Translations under genes and position numbers: made by a program
In this document: positions 42,804-51,570 of the stretch, piece by piece
How positions within the stretch are numbered: the stretch's first letter is position 1
Layout of the letters: every line of letters starts with the position of its first letter
Assembly: GCA_022820505.1 (NCBI GenBank)
Contig: JAJEFK010000053.1
Coordinates: 1-64,000 of the forward strand
Origin: Acidimicrobiia bacterium
Lineage (GTDB): Bacteria > Actinomycetota > Acidimicrobiia > Acidimicrobiales > Poriferisodalaceae
Length of the DNA stretch: 64,000 nt
Reading direction: 5' to 3'
The notes under the pieces: model-generated
Seen by the model: only the letters and a program-made list of their open reading frames with translations
Database searches by the model: none
Told to the model about the DNA's origin: nothing

Positions 42804-43942
42804 TCGTCGGCGGGCGGCGCCAGCGAGTCGCCGATGAGGTGCTGCACCACTTCGGCGAGGGCCTCATGGTGATCAGCACCGGCGTCCAGCGCAGCTTGAT
42901 AGACGGCGAGCTGGCGGTTCGCTGACGTGCCGTGCGCGCAGATGGTGCGAAGGTGGCGGATCTCATCCACGCAGTCGAGCGCCTCAGCATCAGGCATCAC
43001 CAGCTCGATGAGCTCATCCACCAGGTGCTCGTAGGGCACCAGCGTGCCCTTGCCCAGGTCGATTAACGAGCCGCTGATGCCGTAGCGCTCCGCCCGCCAC
43101 AGGTTCTCGCCGATGAGGAAGTTCGCGTAGCCGCGCCAACGCTGGTTCTCGGTTCGCAGCCGCCACAGCATCCGCAGCAGGCAGACGTACGCAGCCGCGA
43201 TGGCGATCGTGTCTTCCATGCGGGTCGGCAGGTCGGTGACCCGCATCTCCAGCGTCGGGTAGCGCTCCGAGGGCCGGATGTCCCACCAGACCTTCGACGA
43301 GTCCTCGATGATCCCGGCGTTCACCAGCACATCGACATGGCGACGGAACTCCGCCCACGAGTCGAACTTCGGCGGCAGGCCCGTGCGCGGCAGCGTCTTG
43401 TACACCGCCGATCGGTAGCTGGCCAGCCCCGTGTCGCGGCCCTGCCAGAACGGCGACGAGGTGGAAACGGCCAGCAGATGCGGCAGGAAGTAGGTCACCT
43501 GATTCATCAGGTCGATCCGCAGCTCGGGGTCCTCGATGCCCACGTGCACATGCAGGCCCGAGATGACGAGCTGGCGCTGGATTTCTTGGAGATCTTCGGC
43601 CAGATCCCGGTAGCGCTCCTTGTCGGTGATCTGGAGTTCCTCCGGTCTGGCGAACGGATGGGTGGATGCGGCGATCGGCGCAAGCCCATGTTCCGCAGCG
43701 GCCTCAGTGACCGCGAGTCGCAACAGGCCGACGTCGGCTCGCAGATGCTTCATGTCACGGCAGATGCCCGTGCCGATCTCGATCTGCGCGCTGAAGAGCT
43801 CTGGGCTCACGAGCCCGTGGCGCAGCTCGGCCACCCGTTCGATCAGGCCGGGCGGCTGTGCCCGCACCAAGGCGCCGCTGTCGCGGTCGACGAGGAGATA
43901 CTCCTCCTCAATCCCGATCGTCCAGCTCGGTTCGTCGATCAT
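42800..43942 (-). CDS. Carboxylate-amine ligase (YbdK / GCS2 family)
   Basis: 380 aa from the ATG at 43940-43942; the frame continues upstream but that part lacks family similarity. Glutamate-cysteine ligase type 2 fold: WTIGIEEEYLLVDRDSG, SAQIEIGTGIC, LHVHVGIEDPE and TLEMRVTDLPTRMED. Expected reaction is ATP-dependent coupling of a carboxylate, classically Glu to Cys. Actinobacteria use mycothiol, so the physiological substrate may differ from glutathione synthesis. It is convergent with the secreted-protein gene by 4 bp. Confidence 0.9.
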   Translation of the reverse strand: MIDEPSWTIGIEEEYLLVDRDSGALVRAQPPGLIERVAELRHGLVSPELFSAQIEIGTGICRDMKHLRADVGLLRLAVTEAAAEHGLAPIAASTHPFARPEELQITDKERYRDLAEDLQEIQRQLVISGLHVHVGIEDPELRIDLMNQVTYFLPHLLAVSTSSPFWQGRDTGLASYRSAVYKTLPRTGLPPKFDSWAEFRRHVDVLVNAGIIEDSSKVWWDIRPSERYPTLEMRVTDLPTRMEDTIAIAAAYVCLLRMLWRLRTENQRWRGYANFLIGENLWRAERYGISGSLIDLGKGTLVPYEHLVDELIELVMPDAEALDCVDEIRHLRTICAHGTSANRQLAVYQAALDAGADHHEALAEVVQHLIGDSLAPPADD

Positions 43943-44030
43943 CTTCCGCGAGTGTGCCAAACCCGTGCCTACTGCCGTCGAGCCGGTTGGGCCTCGCAAC
44001 CCTTGAGAGGGCGGGCGACCACCTGCTGGA

Positions 44031-44927
44031 TCAGTTGCGTGCCGTGACGATCCACGCAGCGGCGGGGAACACCACGCCCTCCGGTGTCTCGAAAGGCGCG
44101 AGCGCTGCAATGACGGCGTCCTTCGCCTGAGCGTGCACTTCCGGCGGGTGCCCGGCCAGCGCCCTCCGGGCAATGCCGAGATCCATGGCGAATTGCGCAG
44201 TGTCGGCAAGCGTGCTGCCCACGCCGTACAGCACCTCGGTCTCGAACGACTCCAAGCCAGCATCGGACCACCCCGCTGTTGCGAGCATGCCGCGCACGAA
44301 GTCGGGATCGGCGAAGGCGAACGGATCCACCGCCGGTCCCCCGCTGTCGGGCATCTCCACGATCTCCAGCACTGCCTTGTTAACGGTGACCAGCCACGGA
44401 TTCTGGCGCGGCGTCTGCCAGCAGACGAATGCGAGCTGCCCGCCGGGCCGCGTAGCAGCCCGCAGATTCGCGAACGCTGCGGTTGAATCGGCGAAGAACA
44501 TCACGCCGAAGCGCGAGAAGACGAGGTCGAAGCCGTCGAAGACCCCGTTGCGGCCCGAAGCAGCGGCGCCGAGCGCGGCGATGTCCGCCGTCTGGGCGTC
44601 CGCTATTTCGAATGCGATCGGCGCCGTCTCAGGGCGCCCGGCCGCGTGTTCAGCGCCACGCCGGCGGGCCACGTCGATCAGCGTCTCGCTGATGTCGAGG
44701 CCCAGCACCGAACCGCCGACACGCTCGCTCCACTGCAACGTCGTCTGGCCGCAGCCGCAGCCCACATCCAGCACGTTGGCTTCGGCCGGCAGGCCCTCCA
44801 CGGTCTCCATCGCCGCTAGGCCGATGTGGCCGAGCTGGGCGTCCAGCCGCTCCTGCTCCTGCACCCACACATCTGCGTTGCGCCAGAACTCGCGCTGTTG
44901 GGCGTTGGGGTCGTCGTTCACACTCAT
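44031..44927 (-). CDS. Class I SAM-dependent methyltransferase
   Basis: 298 aa from the ATG at 44925-44927, with GGAGAGG 6 bp upstream. SAM motif I is VLDVGCGCGQTTLQW near 52, motif II VLGLDISETLID, and motif IV region FDLVFSRFGVMFF. The UbiE/CrcM-like layout is followed by a C-terminal substrate cap. No specific acceptor can be inferred. It lies 88 bp upstream of the YbdK-type gene, on the same strand, and ~100 bp downstream of rnhB. Confidence 0.88.
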   Translation of the reverse strand: MSVNDDPNAQQREFWRNADVWVQEQERLDAQLGHIGLAAMETVEGLPAEANVLDVGCGCGQTTLQWSERVGGSVLGLDISETLIDVARRRGAEHAAGRPETAPIAFEIADAQTADIAALGAAASGRNGVFDGFDLVFSRFGVMFFADSTAAFANLRAATRPGGQLAFVCWQTPRQNPWLVTVNKAVLEIVEMPDSGGPAVDPFAFADPDFVRGMLATAGWSDAGLESFETEVLYGVGSTLADTAQFAMDLGIARRALAGHPPEVHAQAKDAVIAALAPFETPEGVVFPAAAWIVTARN

Positions 44928-45033
44928 CAAGGGCCTCTCCGTGAAGCTGCCTTCTTCTAGCAGCCCCGGTGCGCGGCTTCATTCCGACGCAGCACGTGAC
45001 CCAGGACCGACGCCCTCTCGTCGGAGCGGCGCT

Positions 45034-45741
45034 TCAGAACAACGTCGTGTCAGGTCCGGCGAAGGCCTTCGAGTAGGTCGCCAGCGCTGTTTCGGCATCG
45101 CTGTGTGTGGCGCTCGGCACCGGCTCGGCATTGGGCAGTCCCTCGGTGAACGACCAGCTCAGCCGGTGGATGGCGCACGGTCCATGGGAGGCCAGAGCGG
45201 CACGGTGGACCGGCGCGGGATAGCCCTTGTTCGACTCGAACCCGTAGGGCGGGAAGTCGCCGGCCAGCACCGTCATGATCCGGTCCCGCACCACCTTGGC
45301 CATGATCGAGGCCGCCGCGATCGACAGGCAGCGCCGGTCGCCCTCCACAAGCGCCCGGCTCGGACGCCAGTCCACGAAGTTGAACTTGCCGTCGAGCAGC
45401 ACCCGATCCGGCTCGGCCGGCAGCAGTTCCAAGGCCCGGCGCGTGGCCAGCCGCAGGGCATCGGTCATGCCCAACTCGTCGCACTCGGCGGCGGTGGCAT
45501 GCCCCACCGACCAGGCACGGGCCCAGTCGTCAATGCGTTCGAAGAGCTGCTCGCGCACCTCGGGGCGGAGCTCCTTGGAGTCGCGGATGCCGTTCACACG
45601 ACCGTGCGGCGAGACCACCACCGCGCCGACTGTCAAGGGGCCGGCCCAAGCACCGCGGCCCACCTCGTCCACGCCGACCACCGTCGTCTCGCCCGCTTGC
45701 CAACAGCGCTGCTCGAACGTGAGGCTCGGCCGCGCCGTCAT
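45034..45741 (-). CDS. rnhB: Ribonuclease HII
   Basis: 235 aa from the ATG at 45739-45741; the frame opens further upstream but only into another gene. RNase HII motifs: VVGVDEVGRGAWAGPL near 21-36, RDSKEL, LLDGKF, IAAASIMAKVVRDR and GYPAPVHRAAL. These supply the four acidic active-site residues (Asp-Glu in DEVGRG and the later Asp pair). It removes ribonucleotides and RNA primers from RNA-DNA hybrids. Complete. Confidence 0.95.
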   Translation of the reverse strand: MTARPSLTFEQRCWQAGETTVVGVDEVGRGAWAGPLTVGAVVVSPHGRVNGIRDSKELRPEVREQLFERIDDWARAWSVGHATAAECDELGMTDALRLATRRALELLPAEPDRVLLDGKFNFVDWRPSRALVEGDRRCLSIAAASIMAKVVRDRIMTVLAGDFPPYGFESNKGYPAPVHRAALASHGPCAIHRLSWSFTEGLPNAEPVPSATHSDAETALATYSKAFAGPDTTLF

Positions 45742-45785
45742 GGATGTGAACCTAGTTGCCGACCCCGTGCCGATCGGGAGACCGG

Positions 45786-48308
45786 TTACAGCGCGGGCGG
45801 GGGTGCGAGGAGCGCCTCGCCCTGCCAGCCCGTGGCCGTGAACGCCGGGTCCAGCCCTGGCGCTGTGACTGCCGGCGGGTCGCCGTCCGGGTCGTGTGGC
45901 ACCACGTCCCACAGCAGCGCCGGCCGCTCGCCGTGCCAGCGCACCGCCCACGACACGGGCCCGATGCGCGTCGGCACGTGGTGCACCTCGACCGGCTGGC
46001 CCAGCCAGGCTGCCGGCCAGTGCGCCGCAAGCCGCAGGCGGGCCGGTTCGCGGCCTGCTCCCCCGCTGCCGGCCGAACCGTCGTCGGGAACGTCGACCAG
46101 CAGTCGCAGCAGCGTCCGCACGAACAGGCCGCCCACCGTCAGGTCGTGCCCCGTCCCGTTGGTGCCCGTGCGCAACGTCGGGTGCATGTAGGTCGGCCAG
46201 TTGAGCGTCGGCGATGCCACCGAGACCAGTGCCTCGAGCCGGTCGAAGGCGCGTCCGGGCGCCAATCGAGCCTCGGCGAGGGCCAGCAGCGCAGTGGCCA
46301 CCATGTCGTGTCCGCACGACGCGGCAGTGTCGTCCACGAAGTCCGGAGGCGTGCCGTCGGCCGGCTCGGCCCCCACGAACGGCAACGGCGGCGCCCACGG
46401 CACTGCGGCATGGATCCACAGCCCGGTGTCATGCGACAGCCACTCCCAGCGCTGGCCCGACTGCTCATCCTCCTCGTTCGATGCCGACTCGCCGGGCACA
46501 CGCTGGACGAACCTCGCCGTGCTGCGAGTCCGGGCATTCGTGTCCGAAGACGCCTCCCACGGCAGACGTCCCAACCCATCGCGGTAGAAGGACGGCGACT
46601 CGCTGGTGTCGGCAGCGCCGTCGGCAGTATGCGGGCGAGCGCGGCGGCGTTCCCGGGAGCCGGCTCGCGGGCGCGCTGTGCCGGCGATGTCAACACGCAG
46701 TGCTTCAGGCAGCGTCAATGCCGCGCTCTGCAGGGCAGTCGCTGCACGCTCAGCACCGAGCCGCAGCAACAGTCGGCTGCTGGCTCGCAGTCCCTCCCGG
46801 ATCGTCCATGGCTCCTCCTGCCAGCGCGCTTCGCGCGTCAGCAGCCAACGTGCCGCTGCTGTCACGAACTCTGAGATGCCCTCGGCAAACTCCGGGTCCG
46901 GATGCAGCGACAGCAGGTGCTCGGCGAGCACGAGCGAGGTGCCCGTCACCGAGATGCCCATGCTGGCGGTCACGCCGGAGAAGTGCTGCGCCTGGGCCTG
47001 GCGCAACAGGAGATCGCGGACCTGCTCGGGCACGCCCGACTCGATGAGCGCCAGCAGCTGCACGAGGTCGTCGCCGGGGAACTGCGCATCGGTGTGCGCC
47101 GCCGGGGCCAGCATCGGGCCGACAACGCCAGGACCGTCATCAAATGGTGCCGTCGAGAGCATCTGCGCAGCCCGCGCCGCCAGTGCAGCGTCAGCCAGCC
47201 GGCCGGCGGGCAGCTCGAGCCGGCAACCTGCATCGACACGCTGGCGCCAACCGTTGGCCACCCGTTCCACGCCGGGCACCGCATCGAGCACGGCGGCGCC
47301 GAGCGCAGGGCTGCCGGCAGCGTCCCATTCGAATGCCGAGCCGCGGCCCACAATGGCGGCGCGCAACGTCGCTCCAGCAACCAGCGGGAACACCGCCGCT
47401 GCGTTGGCGAGGTGCTGTGGGCAGGTCACCACGGCCGGATCCCGTCCATGCTGCGGCATCGATGGCGGGTCAGTTGAAGGAATGGCACCCCCGATGCTCA
47501 CCGGTACAGAACTGTCCTGCCCCGCCGTGGCCTGGTTGTCAGCTTCCACAAGCACGGCAGCGCAATCGGCCCCGTGACCGCCGACTACGACATCGCCGGG
47601 TGCGCGATCGAAGATCACCGCTGCGCGGCCCACGGCATGACCGAGGCCGTCGTCGAGCGTCATCACCCGACCGTCCACGGAGATGTCGTCAATGCACCAG
47701 GCGTTCGACCACTCCCAGATCTCGCCGTTCGAGCTCTCGAACGCGCCCAAATGGAACGGCCGGGGAGCAAGCGCAACGGCCACAGGCGCCAACGTGCGAT
47801 TGGCGATCTCCACCACGAACACCTCGGGAACGGCGCTCGCGGGGCCATCTGCGGCCTGCTTGTCCCGTCGGCGCTTCACGTGGCCCTCAGCATCTGCGAG
47901 CTGAACCGAGGCACCCCGAGCCGCCGTTGCCCGGTGCACCACATCGCCGCCGCCGACGCGTACCACGGTCTCGACCACCGGCATCGCGTCCACCAAGCGC
48001 TGGCGCACCGACACCGCCCGCGACGGGAAGACCCATTCGTCACCGGCACGCACCCACCAGTCGAGCGACCAGTTCCCCAGCACCACCAGTCCCCGCGGAT
48101 CAACTTCAGCCCGGTCGAGCGTTTCGGGAAGCCCGATCGTCGTCCACGAGCGGCCCAGCGTGTTGGCAAGCACCGTGTCCGAAACGTGAATGCCGCCGAG
48201 CCAGTAGCGGATCTCGCTGGGCTCCGGCGCATACGCGGCCGATTTCGGGTCGAGCTGGCGCTCAGCCCACCACGGTCGCACCCACCCGTCAGGCGGCTCA
48301 GTCAGCAC
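45786..48308 (-). CDS. Large uncharacterised protein (840 aa)
   Basis: 840 aa, start at 48306-48308. It begins WVRPWWAERQLDPKSAAYAP and is rich in Trp and aromatics, with an N-terminal ~350-residue beta-like part (WSLDWWVRAGDEWVFP; PFHLGAFESSNGEIWEWS) and a mostly helical C-terminal half. That pattern resembles a beta-sandwich plus alpha-toroid glycoside-hydrolase plan, but no catalytic signature is visible. No signal peptide. A low-complexity Arg/Gly/Ser segment interrupts it near 575-620. It starts 120 bp from the divergent fbiD and follows no operon. Function unknown. Confidence 0.75.
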   Translation of the reverse strand: MLTEPPDGWVRPWWAERQLDPKSAAYAPEPSEIRYWLGGIHVSDTVLANTLGRSWTTIGLPETLDRAEVDPRGLVVLGNWSLDWWVRAGDEWVFPSRAVSVRQRLVDAMPVVETVVRVGGGDVVHRATAARGASVQLADAEGHVKRRRDKQAADGPASAVPEVFVVEIANRTLAPVAVALAPRPFHLGAFESSNGEIWEWSNAWCIDDISVDGRVMTLDDGLGHAVGRAAVIFDRAPGDVVVGGHGADCAAVLVEADNQATAGQDSSVPVSIGGAIPSTDPPSMPQHGRDPAVVTCPQHLANAAAVFPLVAGATLRAAIVGRGSAFEWDAAGSPALGAAVLDAVPGVERVANGWRQRVDAGCRLELPAGRLADAALAARAAQMLSTAPFDDGPGVVGPMLAPAAHTDAQFPGDDLVQLLALIESGVPEQVRDLLLRQAQAQHFSGVTASMGISVTGTSLVLAEHLLSLHPDPEFAEGISEFVTAAARWLLTREARWQEEPWTIREGLRASSRLLLRLGAERAATALQSAALTLPEALRVDIAGTARPRAGSRERRRARPHTADGAADTSESPSFYRDGLGRLPWEASSDTNARTRSTARFVQRVPGESASNEEDEQSGQRWEWLSHDTGLWIHAAVPWAPPLPFVGAEPADGTPPDFVDDTAASCGHDMVATALLALAEARLAPGRAFDRLEALVSVASPTLNWPTYMHPTLRTGTNGTGHDLTVGGLFVRTLLRLLVDVPDDGSAGSGGAGREPARLRLAAHWPAAWLGQPVEVHHVPTRIGPVSWAVRWHGERPALLWDVVPHDPDGDPPAVTAPGLDPAFTATGWQGEALLAPPPAL

Positions 48309-48427
48309 CGTCTTGTCCTAGCAAATCGGAGCCCGCCGACCGAGCCGCATCCGTCTTCGGTCGATGCGCCCACGAACCCTCCCAACGAGTGCGCTCGGGC
48401 TTCTGAGCGCCCATACACTCGCCGCGG

Positions 48428-49084
48428 GTGACTGATCGCGGCGACCCCGAAGCGGTGGTGCTGATCCCCGTGAAGGACTTCGAGCTGGCCAAGGGCCGAC
48501 TCGCCCCGCAGCTTCCGGCTGGTGAGCGGGCCGAGTTGGCTCGTTCCATGGCAGCGCGGGTGGTGCAGGCGGCCGGTCGCATGCAGGCGCTCGTTGTCTG
48601 CGACAACGACGAGGTGGCGGAGTGGGCACATTCGGTGGGGGCCCATCCGCTACGAATCGAGATTCGGGGACTGAATGGCGCCCTCACTGCTGCTGTCGAG
48701 CGCCTGTCGGCCGCAGCGCCAGACGAATCACCGCCCTGGCGGGATTCGACCGACAGCGACGCCGCTTCCGATGGCCGCTGGCCGCAGCACGTCGTGATCG
48801 CCCACGGTGATCTGCCCCGCGCCGAGACGCTGGAAGGACTGGCCGAGCCGGGCACCGTGACGATCGTGCCCGACCGGCATCTCGACGGCACCAATGTGAT
48901 GGCGCTGCCGCTGGGCACCGGGTTCGAGTTTCACTACGGGCCTGGTTCATTCAAGGCCCACTGTGACGAAGCGCAGCGCTGCGGGCTCGATCTGCAGGTG
49001 CGGCGGGTCGCAGCGCTCGAATTCGACATCGACACACCCGACGATCTCGCGGCGCATCTCGCCGACGCCGACAGCCAGCGATGA
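48428..49084 (+). CDS. fbiD: Phosphoenolpyruvate/2-phospho-L-lactate guanylyltransferase (FbiD/CofC)
   Basis: 218 aa, GTG start at 48428. Nucleotidyltransferase fold: VVLIPVKDFELAKGRLAPQL (the CofC signature Lys-x-x-x-Ala-Lys-x-R-L), then VIAHGDLPRAETL with the metal-binding Asp, VTIVPDRHLDGTNVMALP and FHYGPGSFKAHCDEA. It makes the activated lactyl or enolpyruvyl-diphospho-guanosine used for coenzyme F420. An ~18-residue insert (AAAPDESPPWRDSTDSDAA) lies near 100-117. ATGA overlap with the next gene indicates co-transcription. Confidence 0.92.
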   Translation: MTDRGDPEAVVLIPVKDFELAKGRLAPQLPAGERAELARSMAARVVQAAGRMQALVVCDNDEVAEWAHSVGAHPLRIEIRGLNGALTAAVERLSAAAPDESPPWRDSTDSDAASDGRWPQHVVIAHGDLPRAETLEGLAEPGTVTIVPDRHLDGTNVMALPLGTGFEFHYGPGSFKAHCDEAQRCGLDLQVRRVAALEFDIDTPDDLAAHLADADSQR

Positions 49085-49824
49085 CCGCTGACGCCGGATT
49101 CTCGATTGACCTGCCAGTGCCGGCATCGGCACTCGTCATCGCGGCTCACCCCGACGATGCCGAGTTCGACTGCGGGGCGACGCTGGCCAAGTGGGCAGCC
49201 GCCGGCGCGGTCGTCCACCACTTCGTCTGCACCGACGGCTCGAAGGGCACGTGGGACGCCGACTGCGACCAAGCAGCGCTGGTGCGAACCCGCCAGGACG
49301 AGCAGCGTGCCGCCGCTGCCACGCTCGGCGGCACCGGCGAGGTGCGCTTCGGCGGCCACGTCGACGGCGAGCTCGACAGCGACCTCGCGACCCGAGCGCA
49401 GGTCGCCCAGGTCATCCGCGAGCTGCGCCCTGCCGTCGTGCTGGGTCACGACCCGTGGAAGCGCTACCGGCTCCATCCCGATCATCGCCACGCGGGGCTG
49501 CTGGCCGTCGAGGGCGTCGTGGCCGCCCGCGACCCGTTCTTCTTCCCCGAGCAGGGCCTGCCGCCGCATCGCCCCGACGAGCTGCTGCTGTTCGAGGCCG
49601 ACGAACCGGACCACGCGGAAAACGTGGAGGGCTGGACTGCCACCAAGACGGAGGCGCTGCTGTGCCACCACACCCAGTTCGTGACCACCCACGACATCAC
49701 CGACCCTGACGATCCCGCCCAGGTGCAGCGCTTCGCCGACTGGGTGGATGCGGTCGCTGCGGCCAGCGGCCAGCAGGCCGGGCTCGCCTACGCGGAGCTG
49801 TTCAAGCGCATCGACGGCGTCTGA
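49081..49824 (+). CDS. PIG-L/LmbE family deacetylase
   Basis: 247 aa, ATG at 49081 overlapping the fbiD stop (ATGA). Zinc motif AAHPDDAEFDCGATL near 21-35 and the second His region RLHPDHRHAG near 130. RTRQDEQRAAAATLGG is shared with the MshB/Mca branch. Members remove acetyl or other amide groups from glycoconjugates or mycothiol conjugates. Coupling to fbiD is conserved in many actinobacteria. Complete length. Confidence 0.9.
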   Translation: MTADAGFSIDLPVPASALVIAAHPDDAEFDCGATLAKWAAAGAVVHHFVCTDGSKGTWDADCDQAALVRTRQDEQRAAAATLGGTGEVRFGGHVDGELDSDLATRAQVAQVIRELRPAVVLGHDPWKRYRLHPDHRHAGLLAVEGVVAARDPFFFPEQGLPPHRPDELLLFEADEPDHAENVEGWTATKTEALLCHHTQFVTTHDITDPDDPAQVQRFADWVDAVAAASGQQAGLAYAELFKRIDGV

Positions 49825-49830
49825 GCTTCG

Positions 49831-51387
49831 CTAGGGCGCGGTGTCAATCTCGCCGTCGTCCCAGAAGCCGGCGAGCGGGGCTGCAGCACCGTCGGCATAG
49901 CTCGCGAGCCTGTCTATCGCCGCCTCGTCGAACAGCTCGATGACGTCGAAGACTGCAGTTGGTCCGAGCGTGCGCAGCGCACGGTCGCCCTCGGCACCCA
50001 CTCGGGGCAGATGCGGGGTCAGCAGCAGCACGCGTGCGCCGGGCTGTGCCGAGGCCAGCACCGACGCTCGCCCCAGCGCCTTCCACAGCGTCTCGGCGCG
50101 CAGCAGTCCGGGCCGCACGGTGGTGAACGCCCCGGCTACATCGATCCACCACTCACGGCTCGTCCGGTCGGCCACCAGGAAGCTGAACTTCACACCAGAG
50201 CCGCGCACCGTGGCGGGGCTGCGCACGATCTCGAAGCCCGAGCGTTCCAGCAGCTCACTGGCGATGTCGTGGGACTTGCGACCGGCTTCCACCGCTTGGC
50301 CGACAAAGGCATCGGCCGTCATCGCATCAGCAATTGTCTTCGGCGCGGCGCTGCTCAACTCGAACAGCGGCGGCTGCGCGGTGGGGCGTGGACCTTCCGG
50401 CGGAGCTGAGTCCGCAGCAGCCACGCGTGCGCGTGCCAAGTCCACGTAATCGGGGTTCAGGTCGTAGCCAACCGGCCGCCGGCCGCACAGAACGCTCGCG
50501 ACCAGCGTGGTGCCGGAACCCATGAACGGGTCGAGCACCAGGTCGTCCTCGTAGGTGTACAGGTCGATCAGACGCCGGGGCAGCTCCAAGGGGAACGGCG
50601 CGGGGTGCCGCACCCGCTGCGCACTCTCAGGCCCCATGTCCCACACGTCGAGCGTGGCTTCCATGAACTCATCGGTGGACAGGCTGCTGCGGTGCGGCAG
50701 CCCCTCGTCCTCGCGCTGTGCGGCCGAGCGCGCCCGGTCGAAGCGGCCCTTGCTGGCGATCACGATGCGCTCGGTGGTGTCACGCAGCGTCGGATTGGAC
50801 GGGCTGCGGAACGACCCCCATGCGCACGACCCGCTCGAGCCCTTGCTCTTCTGCCACACGATCTCGCCGCGCAGCAGCAGGCCGAGTTCCTCGAAGATGC
50901 GGGCCACGTCGCCCGACAGGCTGCGGTACGGCTTGCGGCCCAGGTTCGCCACGTTGACGGCGATGCGACCGCCCGGTTCGAGCACCCTCACGCACTCGGC
51001 AAAGACGTCCCGCAGCATGTCGAGATAGTCGAAGTAGCTGGTGGGAATGCGACTGTCGCCACCAGCTGCGAGAGCGTCTTCGTACGACTTGCCGACGAAA
51101 TACGGCGGTGAGGTGACCACTAGCGCCACACACGCATCGGGCAGCTTGGTCATCTGCCGGGCATCACCGCAGAAGCAGCCTTCGCCGAGGCGCTCAGCCA
51201 GCTTGGGATCGATGTCAGGCCCCCGAGCCACCGCGTCGTCATCAGACAGGACCGGCGGGGTGAAACGGGCGTAGAACGCCGACGCATCGTGGCCTTCGCG
51301 CCGGGAGGCGCCGAATCGAGACGTCGCCGTCCGGCGAGCAGATGGCGCAACGGTGCGCGTTCCGCCCAATGGCTCCCGGGGAGTCAT
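49831..51387 (-). CDS. DNA methyltransferase (TSPPY type) with extra C-terminal domain
   Basis: 518 aa from the ATG at 51385-51387. Catalytic VVTSPPYFVGKSYEDAL near 90 comes before the SAM motif LDPFMGSGTTLVASV near 281, the beta-class order. This type makes N4-methylcytosine or N6-methyladenine. Homologues usually end soon after; here ~170 more residues follow, with FSFLVADRTSREWWIDVAGAF and an alternating beta pattern that resembles a PD-(D/E)xK fold lacking its Lys. No restriction gene is adjacent, so it may be an orphan regulator or a self-contained fusion. Confidence 0.85.
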   Translation of the reverse strand: MTPREPLGGTRTVAPSARRTATSRFGASRREGHDASAFYARFTPPVLSDDDAVARGPDIDPKLAERLGEGCFCGDARQMTKLPDACVALVVTSPPYFVGKSYEDALAAGGDSRIPTSYFDYLDMLRDVFAECVRVLEPGGRIAVNVANLGRKPYRSLSGDVARIFEELGLLLRGEIVWQKSKGSSGSCAWGSFRSPSNPTLRDTTERIVIASKGRFDRARSAAQREDEGLPHRSSLSTDEFMEATLDVWDMGPESAQRVRHPAPFPLELPRRLIDLYTYEDDLVLDPFMGSGTTLVASVLCGRRPVGYDLNPDYVDLARARVAAADSAPPEGPRPTAQPPLFELSSAAPKTIADAMTADAFVGQAVEAGRKSHDIASELLERSGFEIVRSPATVRGSGVKFSFLVADRTSREWWIDVAGAFTTVRPGLLRAETLWKALGRASVLASAQPGARVLLLTPHLPRVGAEGDRALRTLGPTAVFDVIELFDEAAIDRLASYADGAAAPLAGFWDDGEIDTAP

Positions 51388-51468
51388 TTGTTCCAAGGTA
51401 CCGAACAGACGCGCGCCCGCCAAGAGGCCCTATGACGGCAGGTAGGGGTGGGTGGCACCGAACGGGGA

Positions 51469-51524
51469 CCCCGCAGCCCGCAGCTTGCGAGGACTGCGGG
51501 GCGCGCGGGCGCTTGCGCCCGCGC
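51469..51524. terminator. Two stacked GC-rich hairpins between alaX and the methyltransferase gene
   Basis: CCCCGCAG (51469-51476) pairs with CTGCGGGG (51494-51501). Immediately after, a perfect 10-bp stem 51503-51512/51515-51524 closes on a 2-base loop. Located downstream of alaX and upstream of the methyltransferase start, on their strand. A terminator without a U-tract is likely; a structured RNA is possible. Confidence 0.5.
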
Positions 51525-51570
51525 CGGCGAGGCAGGGGTGACAGGACCCGCCCCGGGCTCCAAGGTTCGC

